This document shows positions 53,908-64,000 of a DNA stretch of 64,000 nt, in pieces (the first letter of the stretch is position 1; each line of letters begins with the position of its first letter). Under the pieces are notes generated by a model. It ran no database searches, was not told where the DNA came from, and saw only the letters and a program-made list of their open reading frames with translations. The stretch is taken from contig NW_006917095.1 of assembly GCF_000516985.1 (NCBI RefSeq), positions 3,236,942-3,300,941 of the forward strand. The letters are read 5' to 3'. This DNA is from Pestalotiopsis fici W106-1 (Eukaryota; Ascomycota; Sordariomycetes; Amphisphaeriales; Sporocadaceae). The position numbers and the translations under genes were made by a program.

Positions 53908-56469
53908 TTATAGCAGCTCATCGATGGATCTAACAATGGGTGTCTCGCCTTTTGTCGGCGGACTTCTCGGATCGGCGACCTGAGTTGGCCGGCCAAATGG
54001 CTGCAATGGATCCCTAGGAAATACCGACTGCCTAGGCGAAAAGAGTTCTTCATTCGGGGTCGGCGGGTGCTCAACAAACTTCATGCCTGCCATCTCGCCA
54101 AAGGAGTCGTGAATTGGGTTACTTGTCATTGTCTCGGCTCTGGGTGACATCAAAGCGTCATCTTCCGGAAGTTCCCGAGTAACGTGAACAGTGTGGTTGA
54201 CAGACTCCTGAACGTGGTCTTGGAAAGACGGGAACGACCCAAAAGTTGGATCCCTGCTGCCTAGATTCAAGCTTGAGAACCCCATGAACGAGGCACCCTG
54301 CTCCAGCCTAGGCCCGAATCCGGGAGACGGGGGAGGCCGATATGCTTCGCGGGTTGGGAAGAATCCGGGCGAGGGAGGAGGCTGGAAACTCAGAGACGGC
54401 CCAAGAGACGGTGCGTTCTTCCAGCTCACTTTTGGCTCCTGGTGGGTGAAGCCAAGTGAAGTCTTGGGTGGCTTGAAACCAGGCGAAGGTGGCGGCTTAA
54501 AGAACGAGGAGCCTGGAGGTGGGAAAGCATTCGAAGACTCTGGTTCAATAAGCATGGGCGGGTCAAGCAATTTATCAGACTTGAAGCGACCGAAAGATTC
54601 CGAGCCCATCTCGACCTCTCTCTGTGGCCACGAGAAGCTTGACGGTGCGGAGGAGGGTCCAGGAGAGATCGACTCCAAATTGGGTGTTGACTTGCCACGC
54701 AGGTGCTGAGGGCTTCGTTCAGGGGTTCTGATCTCTGCCTGCTTCGGGCTCTCATCCGGTAGGGGAGCTGACAGAGGTTCCTTGGGCTTCACATCAATGC
54801 CGTCTGCAGATAGAGTAAGCCGATGCTTGGTCGGGCTGCGTCCAGTACGGGTTCCCACAGCAGACCGAGGCGCCTTCCGCTTGGCCATTTCCTTCTGGAA
54901 ATCTTGCAGGCAGTACATGAGCTTCATGTTGGGGCTGATCCATTTACTCTTGGCCTGGGCGGCGTAGTAGGCGTCGTTGACGCTCATGCCTGGGTTTTGG
55001 TAAATACCGTAAGCAATGATCAGACTAGCAGATCGACTGGCACCCTGCTGGCAGTGTACCAAGACCTTTTTGCGCTCTTTCGTTCGCTTCTCGATTGTCT
55101 CGCAGAGCGTCATGAGATCCGTAGCAATATCGGTGTTGTGGTCCCACGGCATGTGGATATACTCTGGTTCTTGGAGAGCATTCGTTGCTTTGGGTGTCGT
55201 GGGGGTCTCTTGGCGGTCAGTTGTAGGGTACTCAAAAGCAGTAGAGAAGCTGTCAGATGTGACAGCAGTATCCGGAATCGGTGACTCTGCACCATTTCCT
55301 CTTGGGAAATCCCTAAGACTGCCAAACTTGCTATCAAAGGGGTTGGACACCTCACGAGCAACATTGATGACAACATCAAATTTGGCCGCCTCGTCCGCAG
55401 ACGGCTCCAAGTACAAGTAGACTTCCTCTCCATAGATGGCAATTGGGCCATCAGGATAGCCAGGAGACTTTTGATCCTCATTGGCCTCGCTCTCGTCGCG
55501 GAATGGCTCAAAATCCATGGCTGCACAACTGGCCTGCTGAGTTCGGATGGGCGAGTCTTCCTCCATGATGATTGAGGCTCGCTGGTTACCCGAGCTGGTG
55601 CTGTTCAGTCTCGAAGGGCGAAGTATCTCAGATAGGCCAGATTCTCCTCTGTCTGAAATGGTGGGGAATGACATGCCACCAGCTGGTCCAAAGGTGGCCG
55701 ACTTCATCGCAGAAAGCATGTGCGGTGATGAGGTCGAGTGCTTCAGGGCACGTCTCTGCAAGATGGGACCCATGGCGGGCGATGGCGGCACTTCAACATT
55801 GCTGGCACGCAGGCTGAGTCCAGGACCGTCCGTCTTCAGGCTCAGTTGACTCGGTTTGCGCTTCATGGCGGGAATCTGAGGCTTGATGAAAGACGGCGAA
55901 GAAGGCTCAGAAACCAAGCTGCTGTTGGAGGCGTTTGACGCAAATGGCGGTTGGATAGAAAGACCCTTCATGTTACGTCTTCTCGGCGAAGGGGAAGTCA
56001 TGGGCCGCTGGAAGTGCGTGTTGATTGTAGGTGGCTGGTCCTTGACCCTAAGCGTATCCATTGTTGACGGCAATGCGCCAAAAGAAGTGCCCGGGAAGTT
56101 GTTCAACGGAATCAGGTTGACGGGTGAATCGGGCGACGATGAAGGTGAAGGATCTGACAATGAAGATGTATCTGTCGTGAGTGTAGTCGTTGGCGATGAA
56201 TCGGCAGAGTTCTGTGTAGAGGTGCTGTCATGGTGTCGGTGCAGCGCATCTGCTGGTAACGAGTGCAAATGCTGCTGTTGTAGTTGCTGGGTCATCTGGT
56301 TGGGCCCAGAGAAATGCGACGGGTATGTGGGCTCCATGCCCATGAACTTTGAATCTACCATTGTGACCACTCCAGAATCGTCGACCATGGGTTCCACCTC
56401 TGAATCTATAATGGACATGAATGAGGGTATTTGGTCCTCATACAGTCGCCGGGCAGCTGCTGACGGCAT
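53908..56469 (-). CDS. dual-specificity protein phosphatase, Msg5-like
   Basis: One exon, 2562 nt, 853 aa. The catalytic domain lies at about residues 365-530: KFDVVINVAREVSNPF, IHMPWDHNTDIATDL with the general-acid Asp, then VHCQQGASRSASLIIAYGIY, in which Cys473 and Arg479 form the CX5R loop. The fold and context match fungal MAPK phosphatases (budding-yeast Msg5, fission-yeast Pmp1) that remove phosphate from cell-wall-integrity and pheromone MAPKs. The N-terminal 360 residues are Ser/Pro-rich and disordered, with a possible kinase-docking stretch (AMKRKPSQLSLKTD). The C-terminal tail repeats PPPSPGF three times. The start is MPSAAARRLYEDQIPSF. A very long upstream intergenic region suggests complex control. 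Confidence 0.9.
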   Translation of the reverse strand: MPSAAARRLYEDQIPSFMSIIDSEVEPMVDDSGVVTMVDSKFMGMEPTYPSHFSGPNQMTQQLQQQHLHSLPADALHRHHDSTSTQNSADSSPTTTLTTDTSSLSDPSPSSSPDSPVNLIPLNNFPGTSFGALPSTMDTLRVKDQPPTINTHFQRPMTSPSPRRRNMKGLSIQPPFASNASNSSLVSEPSSPSFIKPQIPAMKRKPSQLSLKTDGPGLSLRASNVEVPPSPAMGPILQRRALKHSTSSPHMLSAMKSATFGPAGGMSFPTISDRGESGLSEILRPSRLNSTSSGNQRASIIMEEDSPIRTQQASCAAMDFEPFRDESEANEDQKSPGYPDGPIAIYGEEVYLYLEPSADEAAKFDVVINVAREVSNPFDSKFGSLRDFPRGNGAESPIPDTAVTSDSFSTAFEYPTTDRQETPTTPKATNALQEPEYIHMPWDHNTDIATDLMTLCETIEKRTKERKKVLVHCQQGASRSASLIIAYGIYQNPGMSVNDAYYAAQAKSKWISPNMKLMYCLQDFQKEMAKRKAPRSAVGTRTGRSPTKHRLTLSADGIDVKPKEPLSAPLPDESPKQAEIRTPERSPQHLRGKSTPNLESISPGPSSAPSSFSWPQREVEMGSESFGRFKSDKLLDPPMLIEPESSNAFPPPGSSFFKPPPSPGFKPPKTSLGFTHQEPKVSWKNAPSLGPSLSFQPPPSPGFFPTREAYRPPPSPGFGPRLEQGASFMGFSSLNLGSRDPTFGSFPSFQDHVQESVNHTVHVTRELPEDDALMSPRAETMTSNPIHDSFGEMAGMKFVEHPPTPNEELFSPRQSVFPRDPLQPFGRPTQVADPRSPPTKGETPIVRSIDELL

Positions 56470-59400
56470 GTTAAATAATTAGACCTCTCTGATCTTCCTC
56501 GGCGATTACAACAAGGTTTGTGGCGTGTGCGTGGATAGCCTGCTTGGATCACGAATTTGGTGATTTCGGCAGTCCGCAGCTCCTCTAACCTCGTTGTCGA
56601 ATTGTTGTTCGGTAAAAAGTAAAGAAAAGGATACCACAAAACTCTGTGGTTTGTTGTATTGGTTGGCAGTCAAAGCCTGGAATTGGGGACAGCGCTGCTG
56701 AATCCTCTCGTTTTGTCTCTTTCTCGCTGCCCTCTCTCCTTCTCTTTTCTCGCTCTTTCTCTTTTCTCGCTCTTTCCCTAAAATCAAGTCTTGTTCGAAA
56801 TATGCGACCAGTGTTCAAAGTCGCTTGGTCCCTCCTCTCCAAAGAGCCGGTTCCACGCACGACAGGGTCGGTAGGCGACGTCCAGGTGTGATGTCGATGC
56901 TACAGGTTTTGGTGCGGGCAAATGAGCGCCTGGTTCTTATGCTTTAAAGAAAAGGATCCAATGAGGGATTGACGTATCCGAAGAACTAGAAAAGGCAATG
57001 AGAAACAGGGCGAATGAATGTAGAAATGAAGAATGGAAATGTATGGTATCGGCTAATTTGCGGTGCGAGGGTTTGGTCGACTATCAGTCTTTTGGTTTCC
57101 AGGTGATCCTAGGATTACGGACAGACTGCCATTGGGTGTGGACACACGCTCTCGCTCGCTCTGTCTGGTTGTTGTTGTCTCTTTGCTCTTAAGTGGCAAT
57201 TCCCATAATAGATACAAGGGAAAAGGTGGATGTTTGGCGGGAGGCAGAGTCAGGCGGTGCGGCGGTTCGCGATACTGAACACCCGGCGAGAGTGTGTACA
57301 ATGGTTGAGGGGAGGGAGAAGGAAGCGGTTGGGTCTTGACTGGAAAAGACGAAGGAGCCTGGAGAAAGTGGTTCAAGGTTCCCAATCCAGACCGGACCGG
57401 GGGAGGGGGGAGGGGGGGCGTGTGCGTAGGTGCACAGGTGGGAAGGCAATTGTGTATTGTAGGTGGACAAGGGGAGTGGGGTGCCTGGAGCGGCGCCGCA
57501 AGGTAAAGTGCGCCTGGGTAGTAGTGGTAGCAGTAGTAGGTTGGCTTCGTTTCGCTCACTCTACTCGCTGGGCGGGTTCCTCACTTACTACATACCCTAG
57601 AGAGGGTCAAGTCCTTGGTCTGGTATGGTCTGGCTGGTTTGGGAGGTAGGCGGCGCGGGCTGCGGGACAGGTACGGGCGGGCTGTAAACGGTCACGAACA
57701 ATCACCATTCAGGTGAGAGAAGAGAAAGGGAGTGCGTGTGAGCGGCGAAGACAGGCACAGCACAGCATTGGCACAAAAAACAGAGCACATGGCAAGTGGA
57801 TTATTGTTTGTTCTGAATAGGTAGGTAAATTCCATGTACCTATGCATGTGAGTAAGTTGATTGTTCCTATAATGACAATCACTGACAACTTCGTCTTAAT
57901 TCTAATAATCAGCTGTTTCATGAATCAATCATGACTTGCAGTTTTGACAATAGTGACCAAGTCAGTCAGAGGGGAACAATGAAAAAAGAGGGAATGGAAC
58001 TCGCCAACCGAGGTAGCGTCTGCGACACTACCTGGTACAGCTGGGGTACAGCCACTGCGATCAATGGCAGTGTTAGAGACTTGCGGGTACCCACTCGAGC
58101 CTTGGAACGCTAGCAATGCTACCTCACGCTGAGGGAGGAGCCGAGCCTGCCTGCTGGGCTGGTTGGTTCTGGGCTGGGCTCAGTCAGTCATTCAGTCAGT
58201 TACTGGCGGGCTGGGTTCAACTGGCTGGGTATCCTGCGTGACCACTTAGAGACCAAGGTATGTATGTATTGTTTGTAGGTAATGAGGTACTTCCTTCACC
58301 ATTGATGAGCACGGAACGGAACCTCAAGTCTGTGCGAGACGAGAACGGCGGGTATCGAGACCAGAGACATTTGGGCGGGCCTCCAAATGCATCATGAAGA
58401 GGACGAGTGACTGGTTCCCATACATTCCTCTCTAGACTACAATTATTGATGCGCCGAAGCGGCCTGGAAAAGAGGAGTATGCAGAGCTGGCAGAAAAGCT
58501 GTGTGGATAGAACATATGCGCCCGCCTCTTTCCAGACGCCAAAGAGGCGAACGAGATTCGTCGAAATGAATGCAATAGAACAAGCGGCAAGCGCCCACTC
58601 ACTCTTTTTGGCTATTTTCCTCTACTTGTTTCCCCCCCCCAGTTCAGCGCTCTCCCCGAAGCCTGTTCGCTGGTGCTGGTGCTGCTGCGGACGAGCCTCT
58701 CTCTCTCACTCACTCACTGTCTCTCCATAAAGTCCTTTGTGACTGGCGACACGCCCCCCTCCCCCCTCCCCTTGCGGGTTGGTGTTTGCGAAACGGAGCG
58801 AACGTGGATTCTGGGAAGACTTGGTTGTTTTTCTAAGAATAGATGTCCGCCAGCGCGAAGTCGGCCAATCACGGGCTCTCGCCTCGGCCTGGCTTCTGCA
58901 GCTGATAATTTCGAGTCACCAATCAGCCATCCCACTCATGAGGGGTCTCCACTTCAGTAGGGCCCTCATCAACGCCCATGGTTGGAGCGAGCCCTGGGCC
59001 TGCAGATTGGATAACTGGGGTGGGCAACCCTCGAGCCTTGGCGAGCCTTGGGGCCTTTGGCTTGGTTGCTTGGGGCGCTCGCCGCGTCGGCTCTTGGGGA
59101 TCTGCCTCGGATCTCTCTTTTAATTTAATGAAAATTCTAGGGGTCTCGAACTGTCGTGTCAACTACGACAAACGAGAAGGCTTCGAAACAAAGCATCTTT
59201 GCTTTTTTTTTCTTCTTCTTGCCCTTTTCATTCTTTGTTCCCTTTCTTCTCCCAGTGTCTCGAGTCATTGCGACTAAATTAAAAAATAAAAATGAGCTTT
59301 CAGCTGGCAGAAACGAGAATGCGGGCACTAGGCCGCTTGATGACCGAACCGCCTTCAGGTGGCGGAGTTCGGAAGTAGACAAAATCTAGCAGATCAGCGA

Positions 59401-62400
59401 AATTGCGACTTGCCTATATGCAGCGTCATACGGCCCCCGAAGAAAAAGTACGGTTCGTGTAAATCAATGGAGCAGATCCTTATACTGTGCACCCATTCCG
59501 CTGGGTGAAGTATAACCCAGATAGATCATCATCGTCCACTGTCGACTGGGTCTCCAGAAAATAAGACAAATGCCTGGCAAGAAGACCATTGCCTACCTAC
59601 CTACCTACCTTATTACTCTCAGGTACCTTCCAGGCCTGCAAAGTTGCTAACCTACATTGCACCAGCTGGTCGGTCTAGTCTGTACATTAATTGTGGTCCG
59701 AAATTACCTTGTTACGACTACACACGTACTTGTCTGCTTGTGACCAATATGCCACCATTAAAAAAACTAACTATACATTCCATCTTATGATTATACACTC
59801 ACAGAGATAATGTCGTCGTTTTTCTCTCTTGGTCCATGCAATGCTTGTTCACATATTACAGCCAAGAATGTAGCATATTTCCTCTTCCGTATGCTACACG
59901 TGTTGGTCGTCCTCGTTGCGTCACAGAAAAACATGAGTCTGCTGGGTCTCCCCAGGCTCTTCTTGGTTGTCACTGTCCTGCTGATGGTCTGTGTGCAATT
60001 AGTTCCCAGGGCGCCTCATTCGTCGCGTGGCCCATGGCTGAATCAATCCAACGGGGGGCGCGCCTCTCGGGCTCTGTTTGGTCTCTCTCTAACGACGGAC
60101 AAAAAGCATGATAGCCTGTATAGAATATTCGGAGAAACTCAGGAACTCAAATCGCCAACACAGATTTCGCCAGCGCTCTGCTTGTCATTGCGGTTGGATG
60201 TTTTTCGGGCGTTTCGAAAAAAAAAAAAAACATCGGACCAGCCACATTGAGCAAGTCGCTCTTGGATACTGGCTTATATTACATACATCACATGCATCTT
60301 ACCCAGGAGATGAAAGCAGCTGTCGAGATCTATCAGGATCCAGATCTAGATCCCAAAGGATTCAACTATTGATGGGGAACCACGAGAATATTCCATTTCG
60401 TTCCATGAATCCTCAGCATAATGAACCCAAAAAAAGACAAATTAGATGGGATTTTGATGCTTGGACGCCGAAAATAAGTCATAGTATGCGCAATTCGGTC
60501 CACCTACGACTCAGGCTCGGGCCACGCAATGAACTGACGTCTGCACCGCTCAGCCCAGTCTGACGGTCACAACAAGCGCGAACCCAGGACATAGTTGACA
60601 GTGGTTCTGTATTTTTGTTTCGTTGCTGGACAACGAAAACGACAACAACGACGAGGAGACTGGACGGACGGACATACGGACGGGGCAACGGGCGGAGCGA
60701 GCTCCATCAACAACGAAACCCCAGATCTCCAGATTCCGGTCCAGGCATGGATATGACCTTCGTCCGTACCAAAGAAAGTCTTGTGTGGTTTTCTCAGCCG
60801 TCAACGTCACATTCTGACATTTGTCACAACAAAAAAAGTCAAGCCAGTTTTACCTTGAACTCCCTGTCTCATGTTTTTAGATGAGGAGAGCCGCATCTGA
60901 AGATAATCCAGGGATTGCACCAACGTCCAACATTGCACGAGGCTGTCAACAAACAACCCGTTTTCCCCCCCCCCCTCCTTCCCGTCTCTAGTCTTGCTGA
61001 CCTGATGATTCGGAATGTTTGAGAGTTTCGGTGTAATAAATGCCAAGAGATTTCCAATGCACGGAGGTTACCGTTCGGGACACTGGTAAGACTGAACTGG
61101 CTCCATGTGAGGATAATTACCTTTTCGTACGTACTCATAGTACGTGGTGTATAGAGTAATACAAACGGAGGGTATGGAACCCAATTCAAAATGAAATGAA
61201 TAGGTGGGCTTGGTAGGTAGGTTACATATTCCATGCATTGCTTGGCCGATAATACGTGGATTGTTGCTGTCGTTCTACTGTGCCATCAACATGGAGAGAA
61301 TACACACACATGCATGCAATCATTCTGCTGCCGCCGTGGACGCTTCGAGGACTGTGCAATCTCGCAAACCCCCGACAAGTTTTTGTGACCATATCAAACT
61401 CTAACATAGCATTCATAAACTTTGTTCATGTCTCCCGGTCATTAAAATAACAGTAATAATAATATTTAGGGTGCAAAGTTTTGAGTCTCTGGGCCAAGCA
61501 GCTACTAACAACCATGTACTGTGTGTATTTTACATAGTACGCTGACTAGTCTGTCTGCTGGACTCGGCACTGAATTGTCCCATTTGTGCTGGTGCACACA
61601 GTGGGGCTAAGGTAGTCGTTTTTTCCCTTCTGTCTGCGTCCGGCGACTTGGATGGAGGAAACGAAAGCGAAAACAGCATAAGCGCACAGTTCTCCGGGGC
61701 CCCTAGTCGGCTCCTGCTATTTTAGGCCGCAGACTTGCGACTTGGTGCAAAAATCTGAAACAGCCACGACCCACAATTTGCCCGTTCCCTGGTTGGATAG
61801 ACGCCCCCCCTTGCCTCTTTCTCCCCCTGCCAGCCAAGCAGTCCAGTCAACCAGTAGTATTCCATAGTTTTTCAGACTGCTACTCAATTCTCTTCTGTTT
61901 TCCTCTGCGTCTACTGTGAATATGTCTGTGTGTCCTGATTCTTTTTTGCGCCGCCACCCCGTCTTCCGCCCCCCTCCTGCCCCCTAGCACTAACAACCTA
62001 GGACTTCTGTGAGCGTGCGTCGGACTGCTACACTTGAACGGAAGGATATTCACCGCTACGACCCTCTTCGGTAAGCGACCGAGAAAGTGTGAAAAAGCAT
62101 CAACCAAAACAGAGAGAGAGAAAAAGATATCCACTCTGCGGCGGCGAGCTTGACTTTTAGAGAGTGTGTGCTCCTGGCTCTAAGAAAGCCCTGGCCTATC
62201 CACGATCCTTTCATCCCAACTTGCAACGTCTCCCGCTCCATCTAACCGAGCGTAGCTCTAGTCAATGGACGGCAAGTAGAGAAGCCCGCAAAACGGGTTG
62301 TGCGGCTCAACAACCTGGGGTGGTGAGGGACAAGGTGCGCTGAATAGCCATCTGTGGTAGTATCGTAACTGTGTAGCGAGAGGAGCACTGGCCATTAGAA

Positions 62401-64000
62401 CTACCGACATCCTAGAGAGATTTGGCTTGTGTGACTATGGTGGGTAGGCCTCGGTTATGCTACCAAGAGGAAGGACATGTTGCCCATATGTGTGTGTATG
62501 TGTAGGTATTCCTGCGGATTCGAGTGATGCTTGAAATCTACCGAAAAGTTGTCGTTCAGAGCATGGCATTTTCTGAACCCGCGTCAATCCCGGGCTCGAC
62601 ATCCATGAACATGAAGCGATCGGCGGCAGGCCCTCCATGACGGCATGTAGGTAAACGTAGTTTTGGATTGCTGTTCCCGGCTCGGTCTCTTTCCGTTGCT
62701 GGACACTGTTGTTTTCTTTTAATGCCCTTCGGACAGCGAAACAATGCCCATTGGCAAAAGGCCATGTAAAAGGGGAAAGTCGATCATAAAGGATTGGACT
62801 GCCTGCAGAGCATGCAACAGTGGGATGGATTTGACTCACATGGTCAAGTCAGCAGACCACAACACACCTGCAGCAGTAGCAACGACAAAACGGGACAGCC
62901 GCATGATCAATCCCGTTGCAGCTCAGATATATGCGAAATGGCTTGCAATTTCATGCATAAACCGCTTTGTTCTGCTTGCCCACTGCTGCAATATAAAAAC
63001 AATCCTGCTCTTTTCTTCTCAATCTTGTTGAGACCGACTTTTCCCCTCGGGGGGTTCCAGTCTGAAACGTGACTCCACCAACACCGTCTTTTTTTTCTGC
63101 CATGTCACACTGACTCTGACGATCTACAATTCGATTTGAGAGACGAAGAAGTTACTCGGCCGTGAGAATGATCTCAGAATATGATGGCAGAAAGAAGACA
63201 GATATGCACAATAAATGGCGGCCTTGTATACTTGCTTGGGTGGTTTGACCGTGCAGGTAATTTCTTATACCTTTCAAGGAGGATGGTCATACTCGAGATC
63301 CCAATTGATATCCCAAGTCCGTTACAAACCATGGGCTTGACTTTACATGGTTATTCCTGTCTAATTAAAAAAATCCCCAAGCATTCGAGGAGCATGATTT
63401 GAACTCCTAAGTTATTGAGTACTCACTGCCCAACATGGTCAATCAGTAATCTGTCAAGATACAACAGCAAGGTATCATGTCTAAGCAATCTTGAAGATCC
63501 AGCCATGGGTGAAGGAGCCACGTCTATCCTCATGAGGCTCAACGCGAGGGCAGATATCATTGACCATACGATATTTCTGCAAGGATTCAGTTATACGTCT
63601 TTGCTCGTATCTTGCGGCGCGCTTTTCATACTTCACTGACTGTATTTATCCGAAATTCCCCGATATTGACAACGATAGGAGACACGTATGAGCTCCGGTA
63701 TGTCCATTTGGCTCAGTCCATAGGCAATCTTGTGACCCAAAGGGGATAAATATAGATGTATACCACACTATTGGGCAACAATACATTTGGAGCTGCATGC
63801 ACTACCAGCCAAACGAGGCTCGGGTCAATGTTTTGCCTCCTACGGCCGACGTACCAATTATTGACACGAGGACATGTTGCCTTAAATTCATGTTCGATGG
63901 TGAGAAAAAAAAGTTCAGCTGCTGTGATTCTACTCAATGTTATGGCACACTCATTGACTTGGTTTCCTGACCGCAAGTTCCCCAAGGCTTTCGTATCACA
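56470..64000. other. 7.5-kb region without a supported gene
   Basis: This includes the phosphatase promoter and leader (pyrimidine/purine-rich blocks near 56690-56780 on the opposite strand). I checked every longer frame and saw no family motif and no spliceable chain. It contains scattered (CCTA)n repeats (59594-59609), C-runs (60966-60976), CT/GA tracts (61860-62120) and a tRNA-like GAGTTCAAATC on the minus strand near 63400. Such gene-poor DNA is unusual next to this dense block. Confidence 0.5.

Noticed and set aside
59810..60250. 146-codon open frame in the right-hand gene-free region
   Set aside because: No motif, ends in homopolymer-driven residues, no supporting splice or promoter signs.
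63395..63440. tRNA-like GAGTTCAAATC on the minus strand
   Set aside because: The T stem and acceptor stem do not pair.

Overview
The window reads as nuclear DNA of a filamentous ascomycete, most likely a sordariomycete and probably Hypocreales. The reasons are gene density, many short introns (about 50-90 nt, GTAAGT-type donors, CTAAC/CTGAC-like branch sites, AG acceptors), a HET-domain gene, a fungal-type transcription factor, and transposon decay of the kind left by repeat-induced point mutation. The lineage call is inference; no rRNA or marker gene is present. Gene models were spliced by hand, and each one below closes in frame across all its exons unless stated.

Left part (1-25,221) is accessory in character. 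It opens with a broken DEAH-box helicase fragment between low-complexity tracts. Next come two unrecognised genes head to head (1549-3851) and a barbiturase/cyanuric-acid-hydrolase family gene broken by one extra base (5309-6378). After these lie a HET-domain gene, an inositol-type MFS transporter, a transcription factor without a zinc cluster, a zinc alcohol dehydrogenase and a sugar-phosphate-isomerase-like TIM barrel (7127-22,042). The transporter, regulator, dehydrogenase and isomerase could form a small catabolic cluster. A complete but dead Tc1-like transposon with inverted repeats and TA duplications (23,636-25,219) closes this part.

Middle part (25,931-45,789) is a compact, mostly housekeeping block: mitochondrial ribosomal protein mL49, translation factor eIF3e, an unusual response-regulator-like protein, an NTF2-like protein, an enoyl-CoA hydratase/isomerase with a possible peroxisomal tail, Golgi tether subunit COG1, an F-box protein, a DUF1349 protein, an aldo/keto reductase, a vacuolar PQ-loop transporter and an aftiphilin-like trafficking protein.

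Right part holds a 100-N assembly gap (46,165-46,264) whose two flanks look like copies of one sequence, then a triple-KH RNA-binding protein, a HUT1-type nucleotide-sugar transporter and an Msg5-type dual-specificity phosphatase. The final 7.5 kb carries no gene I can support. I found no rRNA, convincing tRNA or CRISPR. The observations most worth following are the frameshifted amidohydrolase, the unknown divergent pair with a start codon split by an intron, the pseudo-receiver protein, the possible catabolic cluster and the datable Tc1 element.
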